From assembly GCA_945865565.1 (NCBI GenBank), contig CAMBEK010000002.1, forward strand, positions 301,644-365,643: 64,000 bases of DNA. Direction: 5' to 3'. Below are positions 15,709 to 25,137 of the stretch, one piece after another. Positions within the stretch are counted from its first letter, which is position 1, and each line of letters starts with the position of its first letter. A model generated the notes under the pieces. That model had not been told where the DNA came from, made no database searches, and worked only from the letters and a program-made list of their open reading frames with translations. A program made the translations under genes and the position numbers. This DNA is from Pseudobacteriovorax antillogorgiicola (GTDB lineage Bacteria > Bdellovibrionota_B > Oligoflexia > Oligoflexales > RGVZ01).

Positions 15709-17189
15709 TCCCTGCTTGCAGTCGTGCCCTCTGATTCATCGGTCGCTTCAGCAGCGATGATCTCCTGAAATCCAATAAGCTTGCTGATCGAACCGAAATC
15801 CTTGTCGACGCGTGCTTGTTCGGATAATCGTGGCTCCAGCTGAACCGCCATGCCCAGAGAGTAAAGGGCCTCGTCCTTCCGGCCTAGGAGCGCCAGGGCA
15901 CAAGCCTCATTATAGCGCGCGGATGCGTCCCCTGGATCGATCTCTGTCGCTCTTGAAAACTCAATCAATGCACCGCTTAAATCTGACTGTCGATAAAGGA
16001 CAAGGCCAAGGCCGTTGTGGTATTCGCTGCGAGTCGGTTCGAGGATGATCGCCCGCCGGTAGGCGTCCACCGCCGCCTCTTGCTTTCCGAGGCGATCGGA
16101 AAAAGCTTCTGCCATATAGGCATGAACGATGCTCTGACCGGGTCCAATTTCACTTATTTCCTGCAAAAGACTGATCAAATGTTTTTCTGCACGTTCCGCC
16201 CTGTATTCATTGAACAAGAATTCGATCATGGTGGTCCGGTCTCCTGCCATGGCGATGGCAGTCACAAATGCATTATGCGCAGCTTGAAAATTTCCCTTCC
16301 GCAAATATGCAGCTCCCAAGTGTGCGTCGATCATCGAGGGAAATTTCTTGTTTGAGGTGCTTAAGAATTGCGGGTCGCTGCGAAGGCGATTGCGTAGCGC
16401 AAGAAGTCCGGCAATTCCCTCCTTTGTTTTTCCCAATTTTCGGTAGCAGATCACTGAATCGCTGAACAAAAGTTCCTTGCGGTCCGTGCTGCCTTTATGC
16501 AGGTCGAGGTAGATTTCATGGGCCTCTGCATAATGGCCGCGTTCTGATTGCCACGCTGCGATCGCCTCTTCAAATCCAGAAGCAGGAAATTGTGAAGCCC
16601 ATTCCTCCATTGCACTTAAAACCATCGACGGCGACGAAAATTGGGACTCAGTGACAATAACCAGATATGGCGCAATGATCCGCCGCAGGCTTCCGTCAAA
16701 TTCCATGGCTGCAGTCAGAGCCTTGATGGTGTCTTGGGCGTTGCTTCGATCCGCCGTTAAACGCGCCATACTGAACTTAAGGCGCCATCCAGTGGTGCGC
16801 GAAAGGCCTTCGCGCAGAATCGCCATTGCCTTGTTGTTTTGGCCCAGGGCCTCTAGTACCTCGGCCATGGCCACATATCCAAATTCTTCGTCGGGTGCCA
16901 ATTCAAGTGATTGTGTCGCCAGTTCACTGGCAGCACGCAGGGATTCCACATCCTGCTGATCATTGGCAAACATACGCAGGTAAGTGTGTGACAGAAGAAA
17001 ATGGTAGTAGGCGGAACCAGGATCGGTTTGGACGAGCCGAACGCCTTCCCGCTCAAGTGAGGGCAACGTTTCGTCGTCTGAGGTCCAAATTCGTTCCTCT
17101 AGGCTTGCGGGAAGCGGGCTGGCCATCGAAATCCCGGCCGACATCCCTACCAAGAGTAGTGCAGCGATATGAGACCTGCGGAGTAAAAT
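15705..17189 (-). CDS. Exported TPR protein with probable ATT start
   Basis: 494 residues if translation starts at ATT 17189. The frame is stopped by TGA just upstream (17193-17195) and has no ATG/GTG/TTG before TTG 17153. Starting at ATT yields a proper signal peptide (two Arg, then 'SHIAALLLVGMSAGISMA'), and an AAAGGA Shine-Dalgarno lies 8 nt upstream. The TTG start would cut the n-region off. The body is a stack of TPR-like repeats (e.g. 'SEYHNGLGLVLYRQSDLSGALIEFSRATEIDPGD'). It is probably periplasmic or outer-membrane associated; partners unknown. Confidence 0.75.
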   Translation of the reverse strand: MLLRRSHIAALLLVGMSAGISMASPLPASLEERIWTSDDETLPSLEREGVRLVQTDPGSAYYHFLLSHTYLRMFANDQQDVESLRAASELATQSLELAPDEEFGYVAMAEVLEALGQNNKAMAILREGLSRTTGWRLKFSMARLTADRSNAQDTIKALTAAMEFDGSLRRIIAPYLVIVTESQFSSPSMVLSAMEEWASQFPASGFEEAIAAWQSERGHYAEAHEIYLDLHKGSTDRKELLFSDSVICYRKLGKTKEGIAGLLALRNRLRSDPQFLSTSNKKFPSMIDAHLGAAYLRKGNFQAAHNAFVTAIAMAGDRTTMIEFLFNEYRAERAEKHLISLLQEISEIGPGQSIVHAYMAEAFSDRLGKQEAAVDAYRRAIILEPTRSEYHNGLGLVLYRQSDLSGALIEFSRATEIDPGDASARYNEACALALLGRKDEALYSLGMAVQLEPRLSEQARVDKDFGSISKLIGFQEIIAAEATDESEGTTASRD

Positions 17190-17287
17190 AAATCACGTCC
17201 TTTAATTATCTTTTATTAGGATCGGGATGTTTTATTAATTCGTTAGAATTTATTAAAAATTAAGTTCTAGTTTTTATTAAAACTCAA

Positions 17288-17293
17288 TATAAT
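17288..17293 (+). promoter_or_regulatory. Candidate -10 element (TATAAT)
   Basis: A consensus TATAAT in an AT-rich stretch about 117 nt upstream of the S41 protease start. The -35 region (17264-17270) is a poor match, so the promoter call is tentative. Confidence 0.3.
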
Positions 17294-17409
17294 TGATGGC
17301 TTAAATAGAGTGCTGAAAACCACCAAAATTGCCCCAGTCCGGCACTTTTGGCTCGTCCCTCACTAGATGTCGTTTTCGGTCGATACCTAGCGCTGATGCG
17401 CGAGGGGCG

Positions 17410-20049
17410 ATGAAAAGCATATTCAGAACAATCCAGGGCCAAATCAAAAGCCGTCGAAGGCTCCTTGTTGCCACGGCCGTGGCTGCCATATGCGGCATTT
17501 TCGTCGGTATTGCCGGCTACCAGATATTTCCAGGCCTTAGGGCACGAATTAGCAGTCCCGATTGGCCGGGTTCAGGAAGCCCCCTTTTAAATGGGGGCGG
17601 TTCGGGGCAGGGACAAAACCGCCTTCGTGACAGGCAGTCACGCAGGTTGGCGTGGAACACTCCAACGGAGTCGACAGAGCGCGCGCGTCAATTGGCGCAG
17701 GCAGTGATGGCAACGATTCGAAATTTCTACGTTGATACAGAACGGGTATCTGAAATCAAACTTGGCGAGATTGTCATCAAGGTGCTCAGAAAAAAATCGT
17801 CAGCGATCGCCGCCACCTTGAGTTCAAACTCAATCATCCTCGGCAGTCAGAAGACATCACTGGCATTTCCGTTGACCACAGTGGGGCTGGTTGATGCAAT
17901 CACTGAGGGTAGTGTGTTGCTGTCTGCGGAAGACACAATCGGTACAGAGGAAAACTCCGATGATCTGGACCGTGGTCCGTTAAAGAAATGCCGCGAAATT
18001 CTTAACCTTGTCGTCGCCGAACTTGATCCGCATTCGTCCGTATTGTCGCCAAGCGCATACAATGAACTCCGGCAAGGCACCGAAGGTAGCTTCGGTGGCC
18101 TGGGAGTCATCGTGGGACTTAGAGATCGTGTCCTTTCGGTGATCAAACCTTTGCCTAACAGTCCGGCGGCCCAAGCTGGCATCCTGGCGGGCGATCGTAT
18201 TGTGCGAATCAATAACCAGCCTACCTTCGGAATGGCCCTTGAGGACCTGATGGAATTTATGCGGGGCAGCCCCGGCACGCATGTCACGATGAGGATTCTG
18301 CGCGAGGGCGGACATTCACCAATGGATGTCGTCATCAAGCGGGAAGTAATTCAGGTTGACTCGGTCACGTCCCACCCAGTTGAATCTGGTGACCTGAAAA
18401 TATTACGGTTAAGCGTCGAGACGTTCTCTGCAAAGACTTCCCGTGAAATTCTATCCGCCATAAAGTCCTTCAAAAAAAATCGCGGTGCCATCGATGGAAT
18501 GATACTCGATTTGCGTTCCAATCCCGGGGGACTTCTCGATCAAGCGGTTCAAGTGACAGACTTGTTTCTCGAGGAGGGCGTGATTGTCTCGACGCGAGGG
18601 CGGCGTGAAGAAATTGAAGTTGCAGGGAAAGGCTATGACGAAGTCGATTTTCCCATGGTCGTCTTGATCGATGAGGAGTCCGCGTCCGCCAGTGAAATCG
18701 TTGCGGGAGCACTGCAGGACCACGGCAGAGCTGTCATCCTGGGTCAGCCGAGCTTTGGCAAGGGTTCTGTACAGACCGTGTTTGAATTGCCGTTCGATAT
18801 TGCCCTCAAGTTAACCATCGCGCGTTATTTCACACCTTTAAACCGCTCCATCCAAAACGTCGGAATACTTCCTGACCTGTGGCTTCAACCACTGTTTGAG
18901 AAAAACGAGAACCTGAATCTTTTTGGTCCATCCAGATACCGCAATGAGGGGTTTTTGCTTCATCACCTGGACGAGAAGTCCGGGGGGCGTCAGTATATCG
19001 TCGAACTTGATCAGCAGTTGTCTGAATCATGCTGTTCGAAGTCATATTTTCTAAAGCCAAACGGTGCCTCTGAAAACTCAGATGACGATGTCGATGCAGC
19101 CAAGAAAGTCCTATCAGCGGCCCATGAGGCAAGGATCGCCAACCGAAATCAACAAGTGTGGGGAGTCGGTAGGACACGCGAATGGATTCGTGATCAGGCT
19201 GTCCGCGGCAGTGTCGGTAAGATGGCTGCTGATGCCGCACTCTGGATTAGATCTCGATTCGGTGTCGAATGGGATCAGCCGAATGAGCGGGGTCGCTTTC
19301 ATTCCCTTGCGATCGATGGTGATGCCGCAGTGGATTTCAAAGTTCAGTCCATTTCCGGGCAAACAGCTATTGCCGGTGATGAGTCCAGATTCCTTTGGAA
19401 CATCACAAACAAAGGCGACCGTGCTGTGCGGAGGCTGTCCGTCTACCTTCGCAGTTCTGGAATCACGGGTGAGACGCAAGAGATTCTCGTTGGTTCAGTT
19501 GAACCGGGGGAGTCAAAGTCTGGGGTTATAAGCTGCAGGGCGCCATTCGTAGAGGTTGAGGAATCGTGGGCTATCGATGTTGGCCTTGCAATGGACGCCT
19601 GGCCATTGATGTCACTTGTCAGGCAGTTTCATGTGAACGTTGAAACGCGCGACAGGCCTGCGTTGAGTTTTGTCACATCAATTGTTGGTGAAAAAGGGGG
19701 AGCCGCGAATGGTATTCTGGATCCAGGCGAGCATGCCAATCTTCGTGTTGTGATCACCAATGAAGGTCGAGTTGGCGTCTCCGACATGTCGCTCAATATT
19801 GTCAATTTAAGTGGTGATCGTGTCGCGATTGCAGAGGGTCAAATTATAAAAAAGCCGATCCCTGCCGGCAGCAGCACAAGCATTGACATCCCGTTGGTGT
19901 TCCATGGGAATCACGCCTCGGAAGAAGTTGATGTGGGAATTTCGATTGAATCCAGGGAGATAGAATCCCCAGTCGTTCGACAGATAACTTTGCCGGTCTC
20001 TTTGATTGCCGGACGTGTTGGCTCAGCGGACATAAATTTTCCGAAATAA
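17410..20049 (+). CDS. S41-family C-terminal processing protease with PDZ and beta-rich C-terminal domains
   Basis: 879 residues. ATG 17410 gives a basic n-region and one membrane segment (~18-40) anchoring a periplasmic enzyme. A helical CtpA-type N-domain leads to a PDZ domain (~225-300, 'GLGVIVGLRDRVLSVIKPLPNSPAAQAGILAGDRI' region). The peptidase core has the serine motif SASASEI (~424-430) and Lys451 in 'FGKGSVQT', the Ser/Lys dyad of this family. After ~620 come two extra beta-sandwich-like regions, the last one CARDB-like ('LRVVITNEGRVGVSDMSLNIVNL'). This is much longer than ordinary Ctp (~400-450). It is followed within 28 nt by a glycosyltransferase-TPR gene. Confidence 0.87.
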   Translation: MKSIFRTIQGQIKSRRRLLVATAVAAICGIFVGIAGYQIFPGLRARISSPDWPGSGSPLLNGGGSGQGQNRLRDRQSRRLAWNTPTESTERARQLAQAVMATIRNFYVDTERVSEIKLGEIVIKVLRKKSSAIAATLSSNSIILGSQKTSLAFPLTTVGLVDAITEGSVLLSAEDTIGTEENSDDLDRGPLKKCREILNLVVAELDPHSSVLSPSAYNELRQGTEGSFGGLGVIVGLRDRVLSVIKPLPNSPAAQAGILAGDRIVRINNQPTFGMALEDLMEFMRGSPGTHVTMRILREGGHSPMDVVIKREVIQVDSVTSHPVESGDLKILRLSVETFSAKTSREILSAIKSFKKNRGAIDGMILDLRSNPGGLLDQAVQVTDLFLEEGVIVSTRGRREEIEVAGKGYDEVDFPMVVLIDEESASASEIVAGALQDHGRAVILGQPSFGKGSVQTVFELPFDIALKLTIARYFTPLNRSIQNVGILPDLWLQPLFEKNENLNLFGPSRYRNEGFLLHHLDEKSGGRQYIVELDQQLSESCCSKSYFLKPNGASENSDDDVDAAKKVLSAAHEARIANRNQQVWGVGRTREWIRDQAVRGSVGKMAADAALWIRSRFGVEWDQPNERGRFHSLAIDGDAAVDFKVQSISGQTAIAGDESRFLWNITNKGDRAVRRLSVYLRSSGITGETQEILVGSVEPGESKSGVISCRAPFVEVEESWAIDVGLAMDAWPLMSLVRQFHVNVETRDRPALSFVTSIVGEKGGAANGILDPGEHANLRVVITNEGRVGVSDMSLNIVNLSGDRVAIAEGQIIKKPIPAGSSTSIDIPLVFHGNHASEEVDVGISIESREIESPVVRQITLPVSLIAGRVGSADINFPK

Positions 20050-20077
20050 ATTTAACAGTGACGCCAGGGAGGCGAGC

Positions 20078-21820
20078 ATGGCCAAGATAGCTTTGATTTC
20101 GGGTAAGTTGGAACAGGTTCCAGTGATGCATGTTTTTTCACGTCTTGCTGCGGTTCACGAGATTCGTATCCACGCTTTTTTGGGGTCGATTCCTGATTCC
20201 ATGCGTGATTGCGGATTCACCTTTAATCTATACGAGCCGGATTCGACCAGGGTTGGTTACATGGCTGGGCTTGAAAATCAGATTGCAGATGTTGATCTGA
20301 TTATCGTAGCAGGCTCTGAAAACCTGTCGTCTTTTCAGGCGCTGCGCTCCGCATTGAAGAATAATATCCCATGCCACACCATTTCATTTGATCTTGCTCC
20401 TCAGCCATTTGATGATTTCGTAAATATCCGGGCCATACGCCATGATGTTTTGAGTCGTAGCCAGATCATCTGGACGACCGGTGAGCGCTCCGTTGAAGCC
20501 CTGACTTTTGAGGGGCTGGAAATAAATCGAATGCATTCCCTGCCCGCCCTGTTTGACGAAAAATCCTTCCCTTTGGATGTTTTGCGCAGCAATAAGTTCA
20601 GAGACCACATCGGTATCAAGCGAGATGATTTTGTGGTCCTTTTTCAAGACGTTCTTGACCATAAAGGGGTGGCCGGAGAAGTGGTTAAGGCGTTGCATGC
20701 CCTGCGGGCTTCCGGGACGAATGGCTTCGAGAGGCTCGTGGTTTTGTTTTCCGGTCAGCGCGAGGGGTCAGAGCCACTGAAATACATGATTTCGGATTGG
20801 CGTCTCTCGAGTCACGTCAGATTTCTGCATCAGAATAGTTCGGAGTTCACACTGGATTTGCTGAATGGAAGCGATCTCGTCATCGGACCCTGCCATGGAC
20901 GTTCGAGCGAAGCTCACGTTCTGGCGGCGATGGCGAGCCTGGTTGGGGCCCGTCCTCTTCTTAATATTTCGCAATCGAGCGCTGGATGGGTGGATATTCC
21001 GTGCTTGAGCGTTTCGGAATACACCAGCCTTCCTCTGGCAAAGGCTCTCAAAAGTGCTTTGGCAGAGGTTGAAACCAGGGTGGAGCGTCGCGATAATTTT
21101 CTCGGTGTGATTGGCTCCAAAGAGCGGCAACTTGACGGTCAACATTTCATGGATTTGATTCAACTTTCAGCTGTGAAAGCAGGTTCAGAAATTGCGGCAG
21201 CCACTGACCAGTTGTTTGAGCAGCAAGTAATGTCGGTTGAGGCGATGGGCGTCGGAACGTCGCTCGATGACCGGCTGCACGCCGTCGAAGACCTTTTATT
21301 GCGCCAACCCCCTGCCCCCTTGGCTGCCAGAATTCACCTGTGCAAGGGATCGGCCCTTTATGCCGCCGGCCAATACGAGGCGGCTACAGAAGCCTACCGT
21401 GCTGCATTGCTTTCCATGCATGGTGTTCTAAATGGTGAAAGTTCCGCTCAGCCGCGTTCATTGATTTCGAGCTGCTACCGCGGCCTGGGGAACGTTGCAG
21501 CCGCAGTTCAATCCCATCAGGAGGCACTCGACCTCTACCGACGGGCTCTTGCCTTGGAGCCACAGGATTCTCTTACGTGTGCTGGGATTGGCAACGTTTA
21601 CCGCCGCCTTCGGCTTTACGATGAGTCACTGCATTGGCTGGCAAAATCGGCATTGTCGATGCCTGATGACGTGTCCGGATTGACTCGCTTTTCTCAAGTC
21701 CTCCTTGAGTGCCCAGAAAAACCTGTGGCCGCCAAAGCCTTGATGGAGGTCCTGCAGGTGGTTGGTGAGCATCCCTCATTGGCGAAAGCAATGGTCAGCC
21801 TTGATGTTCGGCTGGATTGA
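20078..21820 (+). CDS. Glycosyltransferase-like protein with C-terminal TPR repeats
   Basis: 580 residues. The N-terminal ~340 residues look like a GT-B glycosyltransferase: 'KIALISGKLEQVPVMHVF' start, a central 'FVVLFQDVLDHKGVAGEVVKAL' segment reminiscent of the second Rossmann lobe, then 'LLNGSDLVIGPCHGRSSEAHVLAAMAS' resembling the donor-site 'EGFG..ALEAMA' region. The last ~180 residues are TPR repeats ('ALDLYRRALALEPQDSLTCAGIGNVYRRL'). GGGAGG lies 5 nt ahead of the ATG. It may be a protein glycosyltransferase; the acceptor is unknown. Co-transcribed with the S41 protease. Confidence 0.65.
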   Translation: MAKIALISGKLEQVPVMHVFSRLAAVHEIRIHAFLGSIPDSMRDCGFTFNLYEPDSTRVGYMAGLENQIADVDLIIVAGSENLSSFQALRSALKNNIPCHTISFDLAPQPFDDFVNIRAIRHDVLSRSQIIWTTGERSVEALTFEGLEINRMHSLPALFDEKSFPLDVLRSNKFRDHIGIKRDDFVVLFQDVLDHKGVAGEVVKALHALRASGTNGFERLVVLFSGQREGSEPLKYMISDWRLSSHVRFLHQNSSEFTLDLLNGSDLVIGPCHGRSSEAHVLAAMASLVGARPLLNISQSSAGWVDIPCLSVSEYTSLPLAKALKSALAEVETRVERRDNFLGVIGSKERQLDGQHFMDLIQLSAVKAGSEIAAATDQLFEQQVMSVEAMGVGTSLDDRLHAVEDLLLRQPPAPLAARIHLCKGSALYAAGQYEAATEAYRAALLSMHGVLNGESSAQPRSLISSCYRGLGNVAAAVQSHQEALDLYRRALALEPQDSLTCAGIGNVYRRLRLYDESLHWLAKSALSMPDDVSGLTRFSQVLLECPEKPVAAKALMEVLQVVGEHPSLAKAMVSLDVRLD

Positions 21821-21836
21821 AGGTGTCGGCGACCGG

Positions 21837-22277
21837 TTAGAGGCCCGTGGAGCCAAATCCACCCGTGCGTTCTAAGGACGATGCTGTCGCCGGTGGGTCG
21901 ATTTGGAGTCGCCCTACCATGTTGACGACGATTTGAGCGATCCGGTCGCCTGGATTGACAACAAAGGGCTCGCCGCCAAGATTCAGAAGAAGGACGCAAA
22001 TCTCATCCGGATAATCGGCATCGATCGTGCCAACGCCATTGGCGAGTGTGACTTGTTTTTTAAAGGCCAGACCCGAGCGCGCCCGGATTTGCAATTCGGG
22101 AATGAAACCTTCTGGCACCCGGTTCCATTCAACGTGATCAATAAAAACCCCCGTTGGCACGCGTCTGACGCAGCCCGGGGGTATTACGAGATACTCTGTA
22201 GATTTCAAGTCTGCGCCAGCACTGGCTTTGGTCATATAGGCTGGCTCGAAGCCAGTGCTGAAACGCAAACTAAACAT
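21837..22277 (-). CDS. dut: dUTP diphosphatase
   Basis: Trimeric dUTPase, hydrolysing dUTP to dUMP. All five motifs are visible: 'AGADL', 'ARSGLA', 'NGVGTIDADYPDEI', 'GDRIAQIVV' and the C-terminal 'ERTGGFGSTG'. 146 residues, normal length. Its ATG lies 2 nt after the pnp stop (TGATCATG), so it belongs to the rpsO-pnp operon. Confidence 0.97.
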   Translation of the reverse strand: MFSLRFSTGFEPAYMTKASAGADLKSTEYLVIPPGCVRRVPTGVFIDHVEWNRVPEGFIPELQIRARSGLAFKKQVTLANGVGTIDADYPDEICVLLLNLGGEPFVVNPGDRIAQIVVNMVGRLQIDPPATASSLERTGGFGSTGL

Positions 22278-22279
22278 GA

Positions 22280-24376
22280 TCAGTTAGCCGTGGCGTTTGG
22301 TTTCTTGCCGAGTGCATCTTTGCGACTCAGTTTGATTTTGCCCTGGCGATCGATCTCGAGAATCTTAACCAGAACTTCTTCGCCTTCTTTTAAGATATCT
22401 TCGACACGTTCGACCCGATTGTTGGCGAGCTGAGAGATGTGGCAAAGGCCTTCGCTGCCTGGCTTGATTTCGATGAATGCGCCGAAGTCCATGATTTTTT
22501 TCACTGTACCAAGGTAGATGGCGCCAATTTCTGGTTCAGACGTGATCGTCCGGATCATTTGCTTTGCAGCTTCTGCCGAAGTCACATCAGGCGAAACGAT
22601 GTTCACCATGCCGTCATCGTCGATGTCGATCTTGACGCCGGTCTGAGCGACGATCTTCTTGATGACCTTGCCCCCCGGTCCAATCAGTTCACGCACCTTG
22701 TCGGGCTTGATTTTGATCTGGAAGATTCGCGGAGCGTGCTCGGAAAGTTCGGCTGGCTGGTTGATCGTTCCAATCATCTTGCCGAGGATGTGCATTCGAC
22801 CGCGATTTGCCTGGTCGAGTGCTTTCGACATGATCTCGCCGGTCAGTCCACCAATCTTGATGTCCATCTGAAGCGCTGTGATGCCCCTGGCGCCACCGCA
22901 AACCTTGAAGTCCATGTCGCCGAGGTGATCTTCGTCACCAAGGATGTCCGAAAGGATCGCAAAGTCATTGCCTTCCTTGATGAGGCCCATGGCGATACCA
23001 GCAACGGGTTCCGTTAGCGGAACACCGGCGTTAAGCAAGGCCATCGTCCCAGCGCAAACGGTTGCCATGGAGGAGCTGCCGTTTGACTCAAGGACTTCAG
23101 ATACCAGACGGATGGTGTAACCAAATTTGTCTTTGCTTGGAATAACTTGCTGGATGGCGCGTTCGGCAAGATTGCCGTGACCAACTTCGCGACGGCTTGG
23201 AGCACGCTGTGGTTTTACTTCTCCGACAGAGAAAGCGGGGAAATTATAGTGCAGCATGAAAGTCTTCACCGCATCTTGACTGGCGATGGTGTCCAGACGC
23301 TGCTCATCATCGCCGGCACCCAAGGTTACCGTTGCGAGTGCCTGTGTTTCACCGCGCTGGAAAAGCGCTGAACCGTGAGGGCGTTTCAGTATGTCGACTT
23401 CACAGCTGATCGGGCGAATGTCTTCAAGGCCGCGGCCATCGATCCTGGAATGGGATTTCAGGATTTCATGGCGGACCACGTCGTACTGGACTTCTTCACA
23501 GATCTTTTTGATTGCGCGTGTCTTCGCGGCATCTGCTTCAGGGTTCAGTGTTGCGATTGCTTTTTTGGTGGCATCAGAGAGTGCCTTGCGACGCTCCTGT
23601 TTTGTGCGAATCTGGAATGCCTTTGCGACATCTGTTCCCAATGCAGCCTTGACCGGCCCCATTAAAGATTCGTGTAGTTGATTGACTGGAACTTGACGCT
23701 TCTCTTTTCCAATTGCGCGCTGAACTTCAAGCTGGAGCTCAAAAATCGGCTCCATCGTCTTGTGCGCGAAATTGATTGCGTCGAGCATTTGAGCTTCGCT
23801 CAGGAAGTTCGCGCCAGCTTCTACCATCAAAACGGCTCCTGGCTTCGCAGCGATATTGAGGTCAAGATCGCCGATTTCTTCAGGGGTCGGGTCTACGGTG
23901 TATTTGCCGTCTTTCATTCCCAATCGCAGTGCTGCAACTGGACCGTTAAACGGGATGTCGCTGATCATCAGCGCAACACTTGCGCCCATACACGCCAGTG
24001 GTGCCGGCTGATGCTTGGGATCGTACGACATGACCATGCAGATCACTTGGGTTTCGTTGAGGAATGCCTCTGGGAAGCATGGGCGCAGTGGACGATCGAT
24101 CGTTCTCGCCGTCAGGACTTCGCGTTCGGTGGGCCTGCTCTCGCGTTTGAAAAAACCACCCGGGATGCGACCAGCGGCGTAGAAACGCTCGAAGTAGTCG
24201 ACGGTCAGCGGGAAAAAATCCTGACCCTCTTTGGCTTCTTCCGAAGAACAGACGGTGACGAGGACTTGGGTGTCGCCGCAGGACACCATGACGGAGCCGT
24301 TGGCCTGTTTTGCGAACTTGTTGAATTCAAATTTGATTTTCTTGCCGGCAATTTCAACTTCACGGATCAGTGACAT
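22280..24376 (-). CDS. pnp: Polyribonucleotide nucleotidyltransferase (PNPase)
   Basis: 698 residues. Two RNase PH-like cores are seen ('FFKRESRPTEREVLTARTIDRPLRPCFPE'; 'TIRLVSEVLESNGSSSMATVCAGTMALL'), followed by a KH domain ('KPDKVRELIGPGGKVIKKIVAQTG') and an S1 domain ('GAIYLGTVKKIMDFGAFIEIKPGSEGLCHISQL'). It degrades RNA 3' to 5' with phosphate. It starts at ATG 24376 with AGAGG 6 nt upstream, 126 nt after rpsO, in the conserved rpsO-pnp arrangement. Confidence 0.98.
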   Translation of the reverse strand: MSLIREVEIAGKKIKFEFNKFAKQANGSVMVSCGDTQVLVTVCSSEEAKEGQDFFPLTVDYFERFYAAGRIPGGFFKRESRPTEREVLTARTIDRPLRPCFPEAFLNETQVICMVMSYDPKHQPAPLACMGASVALMISDIPFNGPVAALRLGMKDGKYTVDPTPEEIGDLDLNIAAKPGAVLMVEAGANFLSEAQMLDAINFAHKTMEPIFELQLEVQRAIGKEKRQVPVNQLHESLMGPVKAALGTDVAKAFQIRTKQERRKALSDATKKAIATLNPEADAAKTRAIKKICEEVQYDVVRHEILKSHSRIDGRGLEDIRPISCEVDILKRPHGSALFQRGETQALATVTLGAGDDEQRLDTIASQDAVKTFMLHYNFPAFSVGEVKPQRAPSRREVGHGNLAERAIQQVIPSKDKFGYTIRLVSEVLESNGSSSMATVCAGTMALLNAGVPLTEPVAGIAMGLIKEGNDFAILSDILGDEDHLGDMDFKVCGGARGITALQMDIKIGGLTGEIMSKALDQANRGRMHILGKMIGTINQPAELSEHAPRIFQIKIKPDKVRELIGPGGKVIKKIVAQTGVKIDIDDDGMVNIVSPDVTSAEAAKQMIRTITSEPEIGAIYLGTVKKIMDFGAFIEIKPGSEGLCHISQLANNRVERVEDILKEGEEVLVKILEIDRQGKIKLSRKDALGKKPNATAN

Positions 24377-24436
24377 GGGAACCTCTGTCGATAGGATAGC
24401 GGATGGTCGGGATGCGTTGGTCGCAAAGGAAGCTTT

Positions 24437-24489
24437 AAAAAAACGCGGACCCGTTCTGCGACAAAGCCGCCTCGGTGTTCCGGGGCGGC
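24437..24489 (-). promoter_or_regulatory. Hairpin and T-run between rpsO and pnp
   Basis: On the minus strand a GCCGCC...GGCGGC stem (24466-24489, extended internally by CGG/CCG) is followed by a GC-rich segment and seven T (24443-24437). In E. coli the rpsO-pnp interval holds a terminator and an RNase III processing hairpin; this could be the equivalent, but the T-run is separated from the strong stem. Confidence 0.45.
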
Positions 24490-24502
24490 TGTCGTGATTG
24501 TG

Positions 24503-24769
24503 TTACTTGCGGATTTCCAAGTCCTGAATCAGCTTCAGGTAGGAATCGGGATTTTTGCGGTGCAGGTATTTAAGCAGCCGGCGGCGATGACCAACGAGCT
24601 TGAACAGGCCGCGGCGGGAATGATGATCTTTGGTGTGGGTTTTGAAATGCCCGGTCAGCTGGTTCAAACGAGCTGTCATGAGGGCAATTTGAACTTCGGT
24701 TGAGCCGGAGTCACCGGATTGGGAACCGAACTTTTCGATGATGGCTGCTGTGTCAGTGGATTCGAGCAT
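24503..24769 (-). CDS. rpsO: 30S ribosomal protein S15
   Basis: 88 residues from ATG 24769 (AAAGG Shine-Dalgarno); an upstream in-frame start at 24796 would add nine non-conserved residues. The S15 signature is complete: '[51 protein letters not shown]'. It binds 16S rRNA helix h22. First gene of the rpsO-pnp-dut operon. Confidence 0.97.
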   Translation of the reverse strand: MLESTDTAAIIEKFGSQSGDSGSTEVQIALMTARLNQLTGHFKTHTKDHHSRRGLFKLVGHRRRLLKYLHRKNPDSYLKLIQDLEIRK

Positions 24770-24814
24770 GAAGGACCTTTCAGACCAAAACTTCAAACTA
24801 AGATAATAAGCTTC

Positions 24815-24841
24815 ATTATAAAACTATCGCAAACTTATCAA
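24815..24841 (-). promoter_or_regulatory. Candidate rpsO promoter
   Basis: On the minus strand TTGATA (24841-24836) and a perfect TATAAT (24820-24815) are separated by 15 nt, a short spacer. Transcription would begin ~40 nt upstream of the rpsO ATG. Confidence 0.4.
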
Positions 24842-25052
24842 TATAATTCAATCTTATCAGCGGCTTGCGCGGAAATGACCAAGCGAGTATCGCCACTTGA
24901 GGCGGCAAACTAACGAATTGGAAGGATATTGGCAATCAATTTGTTGTCATTTTGTCATTCTCATCGATCTCTAATCTGTTCCCCCTTCTAATGGACTTAT
25001 CAGAGATTTTTAGGCCCGACGCAGTTTATTTTTAACGATTTATATTTATAAA

Positions 25053-25081
25053 TTGACTTTATTAAGGGTTTTTAATAAAAA
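25053..25081 (+). promoter_or_regulatory. Candidate carD promoter
   Basis: TTGACT (25053-25058) and TAAAAA (25076-25081), 17-nt spacer, in an AT-rich stretch 56 nt upstream of the carD ATG. The -35 matches 5/6 and the -10 matches 4/6. Confidence 0.4.
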
Positions 25082-25137
25082 GGGTTGGAGTTTTGGGCTT
25101 TTCAAGTAGGCCCCAAAAACACGAAACGAGGTCCCAT

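Larger units (their letters stand above)
24770..25137. other. Divergent intergenic region, rpsO / carD
   Basis: 368 nt with no gene, very AT-rich. It holds the candidate rpsO promoter on the minus strand and the candidate carD promoter on the plus strand. No tRNA-like or other structured RNA was seen. Confidence 0.7.

Noticed and set aside
23678-24373. 231-codon plus-strand open frame
   Set aside because: Antisense shadow of pnp.
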